Below, piece by piece: positions 1 to 13,296 of a stretch of 42,698 nt of DNA. Within the stretch, counting starts at the first letter, position 1. Each line of letters starts with the position of its first letter. The translations under genes and the position numbers were made by a program. Under the pieces are notes generated by a model that was given only the letters and a program-made list of their open reading frames with translations, had not been told where the DNA came from and made no database searches. The DNA is from Ectocarpus siliculosus (lineage: Eukaryota > Sar > Phaeophyceae > Ectocarpales > Ectocarpaceae), in the NCBI GenBank assembly GCA_000310025.1, contig FN649754.1, positions 739,825-782,522 on the forward strand, written 5' to 3'.

Positions 1-171
1 CACGGAAATGGGTGGTAGTCTGTAGTTCCTCTCCGCCCTTTCCCGTTTCTTGCGATTTCCCGATTACGGCTAAACATCTCGTATCCCGGATGTGCCGTCG
101 ATGACGACTGCGCATATTTGTTACTCCTCGTGTCTCTGCTGCTGCTGCTGCTGCTGCTGCTGTTACCGAAG
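1..171 (+). other. Intron end with CTG repeat before the first visible TPC exon
   Basis: No coding island is visible. A (CTG)n tract at about 137-163 serves as the pyrimidine-rich stretch before the acceptor at 170-171. Confidence 0.5.
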
Positions 172-301
172 GCATGGCTCTAGCCTGCTGTCGGACCTGG
201 ACCTGTTCGACCAGCCGGCATCGTCGGCGCTGACGTTTCTGCGAATTTTCACCGCGAGGTCCTTCATGCTGGACGTCGAGGAGATCTACGGTGGCAGACC
301 T
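172..301 (+). other. TPC exon: domain I pore helix and filter region
   Basis: The acceptor AG is at 170-171 directly after a CTG-repeat tract. The donor is GTGAGA at 302, and the phase-0 end joins the exon at 1667. The peptide runs from HGSSLLSDLDLF through TFLRIFTARSFMLDVEE to GGRP. Its position just before S6 and its pattern (hydrophobic helix, then a T-containing turn) fit the first TPC pore loop. The usual T-x-N filter signature is not evident. Confidence 0.7.
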
Positions 302-3300
302 GTGAGACCACATGCTAGGAAATATACCCGTAGGAGGCGGACATATACTATGGCAACTCCCCTGGACCGACCGACGTTCAAAGCTCGCTTTCTCCACAAC
401 CATGATTGTCTGTACCGTACCGTATACCGTACCGTGGTATTACCGTAAGAGGCGGAGAGATCCTCCCCCCCCCCTTGACAGACTTTCAAAGCTCGATTGT
501 TCCACAGCCAAGGGGGTGCGGCAAGAGCCCGACAATTCAACGGAAATCCCACGACGAGATGTTTCCAGACCCACAGCTTTTGGTGTTGGCATCATCTTGG
601 TTGTGGAGCAGTCGAGCCTTGAAAATCGGTCTAGGGGGGGTGCCATCTCTCCGCCTCTTACGGAATACCACGGTACGGACAGACAAGCTTGGTTGTGGAG
701 CAGTCGGGCTTTGAATATCAGGCTCGCACTTTCCTTTTCTTGCCGTGACGGTAGGCACGTTCAACGGCTTGTTGTACGGGAAGAGAGCTCTTGTTCGCGC
801 TCTGCTTCGCTTGCACTCACTTTCTGTACATGTTATAGATAACTGCTACGGTGTCATGTGTTCCATGTGTATACATGTAGGTTTTTTGCTGAACAGAAAA
901 TGGGGCGTTCATGCCATCAACACAAACTATTTTCGGCGTAACGGGAGCGGCAGACATTCGACGCTCCTTGTCCACCTGTCGCTGCAAGCAGCGTCGCCTG
1001 TGAGACACCCGCCCCTGCTGTCATTGTTGTTGTTGTCTTCACATTAACAACCGTTCCGTTCTCTCTGCCCAGTACCTTCTTCTGCCCGTACTAGTCGATT
1101 CCCGTGGTTGCAGGCTAACTTACCCAAAAAAGGTATCCGGAAATAAAATAGACCCGTCATTGGTCGACGAATAAACACCTGCTCTTGCCACCGCCGTCGA
1201 TGGTTCCAACGCTTTGAGCCAAGAATCCACATTTGTTCAACTTCTGTTGCTCAACGGCCGAAAAAGCTGTGCTCCTCCTGTCCCCCGCCGCCCCCTTCTT
1301 TTTAGAATCTATACATGCAATCACGGAAGGGAATTGATCCGTTTGAGATACAACCACAGTCGAAGGGGATGAGTTGAATGAAGTCTTTACAGGGAGTGAA
1401 CGGGATAAACCCCGGCTGGATTCTGGGCTTGTTTCGAGTCGACGTTCGCCTATGCACTGTTTTTTAAATTTTTTTCTTGTTCGACTTATGCTCGGCGAAA
1501 TGCGTTGCCGGCAACCAGCGTGTTTGTACTGAATGGAAAAAAAACGGCTGGATACCGGGCTTTTTTCGAGTCTATTTTCGCCTAAACACTTACGAGTAGT
1601 TCTTAACTCCTTTCCTTCTTTGACTTTGTGTTTGGCGAACGGTGCTGCCGACGACAACGCAACCAGGACGTCGAACTGATGGTGCTCTCGTATGGAGTGA
1701 TCATGTTCATCTTCCTGCTCGCCCTGGTCCCTGCCGTGGCCACGCACAACTTCAACAGCCAGTCCAAGAAGAGGCAAGCGAGAGAGTGATGACGTCATGA
1801 CGCGCTATTTAGCTAACAAATCTACGACTTTGCGTCGTCCTTGAGGGTTGTAAATTCAAAATGTTGTCAATTTGTGACACATTTCAACACATTTGTTAGT
1901 CATGTTCGTTTTTGGTCAATTTGTGACACGTTGTAGCGCGTTCGTTATTGATGTTCGCTTTATTCATATGTTGGCGAGTTTCTTACAGGGAGATTGGAAC
2001 GCGGTGCGCTCACGTGCCACCATATGCATTGCGTGCGTGATCTCTGTTTGGGGTACTTCGAACGCCGTATGATTTTTTCCTGCGTGGCAATGCACGATGT
2101 GGTCAACAACGATCGTGTGTGTGTGTGTGTCTCTCTCTCTTCGTCGTTCATTGGTGTGTGAATGATTTGGCTCCTTCTGCAGGTGTATGGGCGAAAGAGT
2201 TAGAGGTACAATTTTTTCCAGTTTCCAAACTATTTTTTCTATTATTTGTCTAGTGTTCTTTTCTCTTTGATTTGCTTCTCGTTTCACCCGTACCCAGCCT
2301 CTTTTAGCCCCCCCCCCAGCATATCCCCCCCCCGGTGTTTGCCATCGGGATTGGGTTTTCGTCGCTTAGCGACGACGTTGTAAAACAAGCCAATTCGCTT
2401 CGTGAACTCGGCATCCAGGTTACCGTTTTCTTTTTTACCTCTGTTTTTTTTTTTTTGCGGTAACCATGATGGTGGTCGAGTAGATCATGTTGTGCGGGGT
2501 GGAGAACCCTCACTCCGCGCAAGGGGGATGATCGCACCACGTTGTGTTAAAATGGTCAAGCATCCTCGAGGCAGCTACACAGCGCTTACAACTGTCTCTG
2601 GAAGTGAAAGCACCAGAAAATAAAATTAACTCATTCATCCGTACGCAAGGAAGTAAGCACAATATGCCGAACACCCTTAGCAGGATGCAGCGCACCCTTC
2701 ATGCGACTCGCCGAATACCTCACGGCGCTTCGCGCTTGGTGATGTGAGAGCCTGGTCCGGTCAGAACCCGGCGTGCTCCGTCCCGGCTTTGTAGGGATGC
2801 GAGGTCAATGGTCTAACGACTACGGCATGCACGACTATGAGTACTACGAGTACAACCCCCCCCCCAGCAAATCGTTTGTTCCACCAATTGCAAACTGGCA
2901 AATTTGGAAGGAACGATTGGCCATCGGTGGTCGGTCCAGTGGGAAATTTGGTCCGTCCTCTCGAGGACGCCTGGTCTAACCGCTACGGCATGCAAAACAT
3001 GAGTATACCCCCCCCCCCGGGTTAACCGCAACATAAGGCATGAAAAACATGAGAGTAACCCCCCCCCCTGGCAAACCTGTTTCCTGACCCCCTAAAACTT
3101 TGCCAACAGTTACTACTGGGTGAAGGAGCAGCGGAAGCTGGCCTTGACTCGAGCGTACATGCTGCTGAGACACCGCGACGGGACCCTGCCAAGAGATGAC
3201 TACGTGCAGCTCATGATGTGCCTGCGTCCGGACTGCGACAAGGATCACGTGAGTTGGTTGCTGAACAATAATCCTCTCAACAACCGTGTGACGTTCGTTC

Positions 3301-6300
3301 TGAGGGCCCGGGTCTTGGTAACCCCTTAAGTGTCAGGAGATAACGTCGTCGCTATTCGGGGCCGGGTGGCTATGATAGCGGCCATCACTGTAGTGGGGTT
3401 GACTGTAGCGGGGGTGCAGTGGTGCCACGCCATGATTCTGTGGTCGCTACATGCAGGGGCATGCCTCTAAACAGGGGGTCGCTCAACTGGGCCTACAACC
3501 GTAGATAGTTCTAGGAAGATTTGCTGCTGTGGGCACAAACCAGGGGCCACCCACGTCACCCGGGCGTCAAGATTTTTTTTTATTATTTTGTTGCGTGGTG
3601 GAGGTTCAAGTGGAGAGGCGGCTGGATCATCGGCGTGATGCATGTAGCTGGGATTGAGTTTTCAACGGCCAGATGAAAGGCGTGGTGGGCACCGTGCATT
3701 CCGTCCGTGATGACACCGCACTGCTGTTTACGGTGCATTGGTGGCGTGTCCATCTATGTTGCCCGGGATGCCGCTACGTAGCCCATGTCGCCCAACTCAT
3801 GGCGTGCCTACCTCGAGACTGCCACAAACCGGGAGCACACGATACGCATCCAAAAACGAACCGGAGATAGCCCGCATGTTCACAGTGTGTATCGTCTAAA
3901 TAATTTCTTGTGGACGCCGGGTTGTTTTAGACCTGTTCGGTACCACATTTCTGGTTGTGTCAGCCAGGGTTGCTTGCACGCGGGAGAAAGGTTGCACGGC
4001 AGTGTTGCTTGCTGTTTTGTTCAAACTATCTTCCTTCTGCGGTGCTTTGCTCATTTCTTTTCGCGAGAAGGATTCAACGAGCGCCCCTTCGGTCCACAGC
4101 AGTAACGTCCACTATACACCCCACGAGCGTAAAGTCATACGAATATCATTTTTGCCGTTCTCTGGTCGCCTCGATTCCCATCATCGTGCATCCGTACAAC
4201 CGCCGGAAGATGAATCCAGCAAAGTTCCACCATACACGCAAGACGTATTTTTTTCAAAAATGATGTAACGTTGTCGTACGCCCTCTGGATGGCCACGAAC
4301 AGACTTCGGCACTGTTCAGCGCGGCCAAGAAGGCGGAAGAACAGCAATCGAACTCCGTCGCCGCCGTCGAAGACGATCGCAACCTTCTATCCAAGACTGG
4401 CTTCTTCATGCTCTGTGCCCTTGGCACGGCCGACATATCACGGGTATGCCTACTTTCCCGTGCTACATATCAGCTCTTACTGCACAGGATCCTACTGAAC
4501 ACGTTTGAAACGCTTGGTTAACGTTGGCATTGTCCTTCGAAATTAGAATGATTCGGAATAATTGTTATCTCACGGGTATGCCTGCTTTCCCGTGCTACAT
4601 TTAGGCTTTTTTCTGAATTGGATCCTACACGTTTGAAATTCTTGGATAACGTTGATATTGTCTTTCGAAATTAGAGTGATTCGGAGTAATTGTTACGCAG
4701 TGTTATCTTCTCTCGAATACATGTTGTAGTTGACCATGTGGATTGTCAGGAGTGATTTTCTGATGGTTTACTCTATTGAATCTACTCACAGAGTACTGTA
4801 CGGTGCTGGTATTGTTCTCTTTGCTTGCTCTCTTGCAAAATTTCTCATATTTGACCTGCAAAGTTACCGTAGGTTGTAGGAGTTCAAACCAGCCAGACGA
4901 TCGTCTACGATCCCTCCTCTCGACGAAGCTCGACCCTCAGGCTTTCTTGATTGATTTCACGGCTATTTTGCTTCGGTTTCGTTGTTTAGGTTTCCCTACC
5001 CCTTTGCACTTAAGATACATGGGCGCACCTTGTTTGGCTGCTACGCCGTGCTTCGCTTGCCCTTGCGATCGTCCCTGGCGATAACTGCATATTCACTACT
5101 GTCATGCCAACCATATGCCTTCATTTGTTGAGCCTCTTGCCGTTGGTTCACCAGTTCCACAGTTTGCAGAGTTCGATTTGTCGTGTCCGAGCTGTCCCAG
5201 GGTCCCAGGTATACGTCATCTGCGTTGTTTTATTCAATCCGATGCTGTGCTTTCGAAGAGGCCAAATGAACGCTCGTAGTGTATCTGCTCGTTCGATGCA
5301 TTCCACTTCTTTTGCTATACCTGACCTTATTCCGTCATGGACCTTGTGCACGTCCAATGTCACGCTTTCGAAGAGACAGCACGAACACATGAAACGCATC
5401 GGCTCGTCCCAAAGTATCTGCTTTGCCTTTTTCAGTAATTCTGACCTTGCGCGCTTCCTCTGCCGTGCCCCCGAAGACGCAAAACGAACGCATGAAAATG
5501 TACCGCCGGAGCCGCCGGAGAAAGTCCGGAAGGAAGTGGGCGCGAGCTCGAGCTCGACTCGATGGTCAGTTTTTTGTTTTTTTTCCGCGTGCCAAGCGTG
5601 ATCGTATTCCGTTTTGGGTTTGCTTTAGCTTACAATTTGACGGTGCCAGGGTATTTAGTGGTGGCGCGTTCTGTTGTCGCCGTTGGGTTGTCCATGCAGC
5701 CTGAATTTCTGAACTGCCAGATTTTCAAGTGCAGCAGGCGCGTTCTGCAATTATCTGTCCCACGGACGAAAGCAACGAACGAAGCGAGTCTCAGACGAAA
5801 TAATAAGAGGTTTCTTGAGAGCGGGTTTCTTCCGCACAACAGCAGGGGAGGATAAACATCCATTCCGTTCGATTGCTCGGCACCGCTCTTCCTTAGCGAA
5901 GATGATGCTCATTCCCCTCGATTCTCTGTAACCGGGTGGGTGCCAGACTGAACGGTATGCCGTGCATCGTTTGGAATGCAGTCTGGTATCAAAAATCGGG
6001 TGTACTCTGTATGTGGTAGCTGTCTTTGGTTCGGCCGCCTTTTGTTGCAGACCGAAAATCAGCGATCAAGGTAACCCCGGTGGGGCTTTCGCCGCCCCTT
6101 CGCGGCACTTGCGGTCGTACTCAAGTAATTGTGGTTGTTGTTGTTGTTAATTGTCTTGGCATTCCAATCCATTCTGGTCTCTGCTCTGTACCCTTTAACA
6201 TCCGTATCAGTCCAACTTTCGCCATGTCTTCCGTAATCACAGGGGATAGATATCAGGAGAACGTTTACTTGTTGCCGCTTTTCTTGTCATGTCTGCGTTA

Positions 6301-7280
6301 AGACCGTTTCCGAGATCGAAGTTAATCTTGCACTACTCTCGTCGTTACCTATGCGAAAGACATGGGGCAGAATATTACGTTCTGATTCTACACGCTCGGG
6401 CGGTCTCTGTTTGTCCCGCCCTGCTGACGCATCTGCTGCCACTGGTCCTGCTGCCGTCGTTGTTGCGATGGCGGTGCGATATCTTTGGCGTCGTCCACTG
6501 CCCCTTCGCGTGCTTTCGTCGCCAGCCGCGTTGTCCTGGAGCTGGCCAGGCAGCAACTTGCCTTTGAGCCAGCAGGTGCTAAACGTGGCCCTATTGATCC
6601 AAGGTATGTTTTTGCTTTTCTGGTGATAACCGCAGGGAATCACCAGCAAAGGCCCTCTAGAGTTGGCTGTATTTTTTCTTCTGCTGGGCGAGAGGTCCGT
6701 TGTCGTATGCCTGGGAATGAGGATAAACCGTGATTTTTTCAACAAGAGCAAGTGAGCCCGCACTTTCCTTCACTAACAATCCTCGTGACTTGAAGGCAGG
6801 CAACACCCCGCCAAGTGGGCGAGAGCTCGACGGGTATACCAAACATTGTAGAGAAAGGCATGGCGCTGTTGACGGCACATCGCATGCCCGGCCGTGTCAA
6901 TAGGACGAAACGGCTCAGGAAAACCGCGCACCTGCTCCTCCCTCCTCCCTAATAAAGTATTTCCTAACCTACCCCCCTTTCTCGCCGTTTGCCAGGGTAT
7001 CAGATTGTGCGAGCGGGAGACAATCCCGAGGGAAGGCCGGCTTGGGCATACCCCCTCGGGGCCGTCCTGATTTTTTACTTCTGCCTCCAGGCGGCCTTGA
7101 GGATGATCGCTGGTGGGGTTCGTCCGTACTTCTTGGAGTGGCGGTGAGAGAGGGCCTCTCTTTCTCTCTCCTCTCTCTCTGTCTCTCTGTCTCTCTGTCT
7201 CTTTCTCTCTGTCTGTCTGTCTCGTTCTCTCTCCTCTCTCTCTGTCTCTCTGTCTCTCTTTCTCTCTGTCTTTCTCTCTC

Positions 7281-7321
<41 letters not shown>

Positions 7322-10300
7322 TGCTGTCTCTGTCTCTATCTCAGGATGTCTCATGCCGTCTCAAGATATCTCATACTGTCTCAAGAGTTCGTGGATTATT
7401 TCCAACCTCGAGGAGACACGAGACGTCTTGTCTTCTTTCTGCCATGCTCGCCGGTTCCGATTATTGTTGGCGTCCTCTCCTCACGATCGATGCTAGGGGT
7501 GTTCGGCCGCTCTTCTTGTCGTGGCGATTAGAAGGCTAGGCTAAACCTATCACACCGCCGCCGTATTCTTATTGAGAAATGTAAAACCTCCGGCCCCCTT
7601 GTACACTTGCTCCGTTTGTGACGTGTTGTGCTACGCAATCATGGCATTCTCAGTACCCGCAATCGCATTTTCGCAGTGAACGTCTGACCATGTTTCGGTG
7701 CATGACCACGCGATGAGGAGCTACGAGTGGAACCTGGCGATTCTTGGGGTTGGTTCTTTTCCGGCGCTATCGTTTGCATGTTACGCCCTTTTCATTGTTG
7801 TTGTGTTGCTGATTGCTGCTTCTTTGTTGTGTTCTCGCCGTCATGCTGCGCTCTGTTCTTGTGTATGTTGCTGACTTTTGCTGCTTTGGTTGTCTTCCCC
7901 GCCGTGTTGCCGTACCGTCTTCGATACCGACACCGTGGTTTGCCTGAACGCCTGGGCCCTGCCGAACCAAAAAACGAAATTTCTATCGAAGGAATATCCT
8001 CGAGATGTCGCTCAATATGGTCGGAATCGCGTACTACGCCCAACTTTGGCCACGAGGGCAGGCGTTTCATAGCTTCTATCAAATACTCCAGGTGAGTGGC
8101 GATGCGGGGGAACTACTGGAAATGTCTGCATGTTTGGTCCCTTTTTCCACGTTTGGAAACGCGATATCTCAGAAACTGAGGCCATCTCGGAGAATGGGTG
8201 CTGGGCGAGGGGTTGGTGCTTGGCGTTTTGGCCAATCTGCACGAGGTGAACCCAATTTTGACCACACCTTGCTAGAACGTGGGGGACGGACGAACGCAAC
8301 ACCGAGGTTGCGAAGACACCGAGGCAGCATCTATATCATCCGCATCACATTCTCAACCTCAATGGCCACACAGAAACCACCCTGCCCAACCGAATAGGGG
8401 CAGGCTTGTTGAGGTCGAAGGCAACAAAACTGATGTGTATTGAAATAATTGGATTCTGCCGTGGAGTTTGTATTGGGGTACACGGGAACGTATTGCATGC
8501 TGCGGCCCCCCTCAAGTCGACTTTAGCAGCACAGGGCACGTTGGTTGAGCATGCCTGGAGTGTGCTGGTGCTGATGGCTAGACGCAGAAGACAGGCACCG
8601 TCAGGTATCACCCTGAGGTGTCCGGCTAGGTATCGTGTCGTTTTAGGCTGTATACAGCAAGATGACGCGATAGTCATGTGATTCTCCAACCGGTTCCCCT
8701 GTTTATCCTGCAGGCATTAAGACTCGAGCTCTTGTGGATCAACCTTCACCTTCTAGGACCTACCAGCTCAGGTGAGATAACGTCCGTGAACACCGAAGAG
8801 TGTAAGATGGGGCAAAGTGTAATTCGTGTGGTGCAGCGGGACAACTAGAGACGCTTCAAGACAAATGGAGATGAGAGGAAGGGCGGTGGAGTTCCAGAAG
8901 AGTTTTCATGGCGCCTCCATCACGGGCTCTCAAGCTTGAAACCCTTCGTCCCACGTGTACATACTTTTTCTCGGCAGCGTTGTTGATGGGTGACCCCGCG
9001 TGAACAGCTTGGTGCTATATAGTGGCCACTCCTTTTGACTTGCCCCTGTCTTACCCTCCTATCTGTCCCCCGCGTCCTCCGTCCTCTGGACACATGATCA
9101 ATGTTCTAGCAACAATGGCATGCGAAACAGTAGAGTACCCCCCCCACACACACACACACGCGCGCCACCGCCTAATGCCGACGCAGACGTCGCGACCCGA
9201 CTCGAGTTTGTCTTTCCGGCTGTAATACGGGCATCCTTCGTGCTCTTCGCCCTCACCTACACCTACGCGGTCGTCGCGTACGCCATGTACTGCTCGACAC
9301 CACTGGGAGGGGAACCCATCGGGGACTTGAAAGACGACAGCATGGTCAAGAGGTGAGCGGGCGATGGGAAGCCCTGCCGTTTGTGGGGCCATGGCGGTGA
9401 ACCCGGCAGCGTGGTCAATGTAGTAGCAACATCGTACGTCTCTCTATGCCGATATGGATTGATATGCGTCATATAAGTACATTTTTCGCTCGAGAGACAC
9501 TGAAAATCGTTCTTTATGGCGCCTGTTGGTTGATGTCAGTATGAAATGGTTTTGCAGAGGTGTGTGAGACCGCTTGGAAGCATGTATCACATGTTGTGTA
9601 CATCATATTTCAGATAGCTTAGTGGTTCAGGACAGCTCGTTCAGTGATGAGAATCGCGTTGACAGGCCGTATCGTCTGTTGTCATTGACGGGTCACGGGG
9701 TTATAGCACGATGCAGGGATGGGAACTCGGGACAATGGTGCCATAGGCTCTTTCGTTGTCTCTCGTCGTTGTTGTGTAGGTATGTAAACGGCTGACGATA
9801 ACACGGTGCAGGGATGATACCTAGGCACAATGGTGCCATAGGCTCTTTCGTTGTCTGTTGTCGTTGTCGTGTACCAGGTAGGTAATAGACGGCGGACGGC
9901 AACACCCTCCCTGGCAGCACATGGTGTTTCGTGCTCAACTTCGGTACCGTCCTTTTTCGCCACAATGAAACGGTTAAACCCACGGAACGCCCATCTACCC
10001 AGCACACTTACGGAACAACGAAGTGCTGAATGCATGACCCCCGCCTACACAAAACCAATGCCCTAAATAAACACTTAATGGTTAAGTGCCTCCTCGAATC
10101 CCACGTGTCCGAATGACAGGTTTGCAGCCGTGAAGGAAGTCGCGAACTTCGCCACCTTGCCGCGGTCCTACGCGTCCATGATGTACGTCGTGATGTTCAG
10201 CAACTGGCCCATGTTCATGGACGCGGCCGGAGTGGTGGGCAACTTGGTGGTGGCCAAGGTGTTCTTCTACTCATTCAAAGCCATCGGCTTCTACTTCGTC

Positions 10301-13244
10301 ATGCCGGTGAGCCCGGGAGCGTCAAAGCCACTCGTTGCAAATCTCCAGCCACACGCGCTTGTTGCTTTTGTTGTTGTTGTTGTTGCTGCTGCACTCATGT
10401 TGTGCGGTTACATTTTGTGCGGTTACAGGTTGAATACTCTGTGAATAGACGCTCGATTGGTTCATTTTACTGGAAACGTTGCTGGGGGGTTTCCATCACG
10501 TGTCGTGACGTTCTTCTGTTCCAGTTGCTGCTCGCGTTGTTGCGACGTTCGCAGATGAAATCAATGCGTTGCGCGCGCTGCACGGGTCAGCCGTGGCAGG
10601 ACGACGCCTGAACCCCCCCAGACCGTTCCATTCGATCTGTGCCAAGTTCTACATTACTCGTATCAGCACCTCTCCTTCACTAGATATCATTTTGGAGACG
10701 TGACGGAGGCAAGTATTCTCGCAGAATCGCTCCCGGCATGAGAATAACATCGGCCCCGCGAGAGGCCTTCGCTGCGCGTTGCTGTGGTACATGCTACCGA
10801 GTTGCAGTGACAATAGCTTGATCGGCTCATTTCGTCCCAGGTACTCCTCGGGTTTATCGTCACGAGCTACATGAACGCCCACGTGCCCACCGTCGAAGAC
10901 CCCCCCAAACCACCGGCGGCGGCGAGGAAATCGCTCCCCCCACGGCAAGCAAGCAGCAGCCGCAGCCCTCTCATCGGCAGCAAGGGGACCCCACCGAATC
11001 GTGGAGCAGGAGGCGGGCGGGGGGGGGCGGCTGGCGACGAGGAGAAGGCTTCTCCTTTGGTGCGATTTCGCAAGGGCCTTCAGAGGCGGTCTAGCTTCGG
11101 CGACGAGCCCACTAGGTAGGGGTGCAAGCGGTGAAGATGTGTCTTTCATCGATCGAAGCGAAGAGACTCTCTTTTGCTCGGTGCTTGAAGGCGGGGTAAT
11201 ACCGAAGAAATTGAGTCCAATTTTTTTTCCGAAATGTTGGGCAGAAAATTTCACGTCCTTTTCTCAACACGACCAACATTACATGCCCAGATAATACACC
11301 TGCCGTGCCGAAAATGCTATGTCTGTGCCCTTAAGTAGATCGAAGGACCGCGGCAAGTTTGGCTACTCGACCCTGGCCGACGGCGCGCACACGGAGATCG
11401 ACGTGGCCGCCTTAGCGGTGCCGAGGGGGAGCCAAGAAGCTCTGGCAGAGCTCGGGCAAGGCGAGGGCGACTACGACGAGGTCGAAGACGAAGACCCGTC
11501 GGCCGAAGGTCGGGACAGGGAGGATCAAGAGGACGAAAACAGCGGTGGCGGCGATGGCGACGATGAGGTCGAAGACGACGTTGCTACCGAGCTCTGGGAT
11601 GCGGGCAAGCGCAGAGGTAGAGAGCGAGCTTACTCCGTCGACTCTTCCACCGAGGAGGAGGAGGAGGACCATCACGCCCCCGTGAGTGGACCGCGAGGGG
11701 ATCGCCCATGTTACTTCAAGCGTGGGAGCTTGGAGGGGGGGGGGGGGGGCGTGATAAAGGCCCCCAGAAAGTAGCAGTCAGGACACCGCCGTCGCTTGCT
11801 GGTAGTTGGTGGGTGTGCTCCGCACTGGCAGGGGTCTGCATCTGCTTCGAAATTTAGCGGCCCCGCCCTTTCAGCTCAATGTGTGCACCGGCCCTTCGAA
11901 AACCTCGCGACTCAGACAGTGCATGTCAAACGCGCATGTCTGCCTTGAATCTCTCCCCAACCTTTGGACTTTAATGTTCTGCTCTCCGTGTGTTGTCGAG
12001 CGCATGCTCGGGTGCGCTTTCTGATCTGAATCTTTTGGGATACTTGGTCCCGTCGTTTTTCTGTGCTTCAATATCTTGAGCCTGTCCTTCTTCGTGTGAT
12101 GTGTTCTTATCGAACACGACCAACCTATTCGCTACCCGTCACCTTTCTGCGATTTCATTCTTCCTTTCAATGCGCGTCGTCGTGGCCTGCTCTAATCAGC
12201 CTGATGTTCCCAATATTTTCCGGTCGTGCGCTCTCACTCTCTCCCGCTCTAAATTTCGTAAAAGCCGTTTTTCAGGCCATGATCCTACACACTCACTGCC
12301 TTGGCGTCAACAACTCCAAACGCGCACTTCCGATCATCAGGTCATGGTTGCGTCTCGAGCGCGGTCCTTGTCTCAGACGTTCTGGGGGGTACACCAGGCA
12401 AGGGACGGCGGTGCTGCCAACACGACCGTTATGCAAGGGGCTCTCGCTCGACTCGAGAACGAGCTAGCCAACCTGAGGGCCGAAAACGAAAGGTGCGCAG
12501 TACTGCTGAGTGCGTTGGGTACACCTCGTCATGAATCCATCCCGGTGTCTATTGAGAATATTTCATATGCTAAGTGCGGAGAGATATCGCAATGAATGGT
12601 GATGGTACCCGCCAGGATAGGCTGGACCTAATTTTTCGGCTTACTGCAATGAGACGACAGGGTTCTCGGTCCTACGTTGCTCGACTTGTACGTACTAGGC
12701 ACGGGCACGCACGCAGCAAGAGTTAATTGTGCCCCTTTGATGTTTGTTTCGTTGTCGTGTTTGGTGCTTCTCGTCGCTGGTTGGTGGCCAGCCTCCGAGC
12801 TGATTTAGGCCCTCGGGAGGTGAGCACGAGGCTGCACGTCGCTGAAATGCTTAAGGAGGTGCAGACGCCGATGCAAGACGGTGCTTCCACTTCTGCTGGA
12901 CAGGTAAGCGAAAGAGGTTGTTGACTCTCCCCCAAGCAGAAACACAGTTTGTAGCTGTCGCCTACCAGTCTTGTAGCTGTTGCCTAACCGTCTTGTACGT
13001 TGAACTCGGGGTCGGTACATGTGCTTCCAGCTCGATCGGAATTGTTTTCTACTGTGAAGTACAGTACCATGCTTTTTCTGTCGAAGGTCGGCGTGCACAC
13101 GGGTGCCCACGGGACGCACGCGGTGGCCGGACTGCTGTGCCGTCGTTGGAGCCACGTTTGCAACGACAACAACAACAACAACAACAACAACAACACTACC
13201 ACCAACAACATCCACGTAGTGACAAACCTCGCACGCTCTCTGTC

Positions 13245-13296
<52 letters not shown>

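Noticed and set aside
92-171. Poly-Cys open frame continuing upstream of the first TPC exon
   Set aside because: It is the translation of a CTG repeat that ends at a splice acceptor; the coding part starts at 172.
7042-7539. Leu/Ser repeat protein
   Set aside because: Translation of a pyrimidine microsatellite inside an intron.
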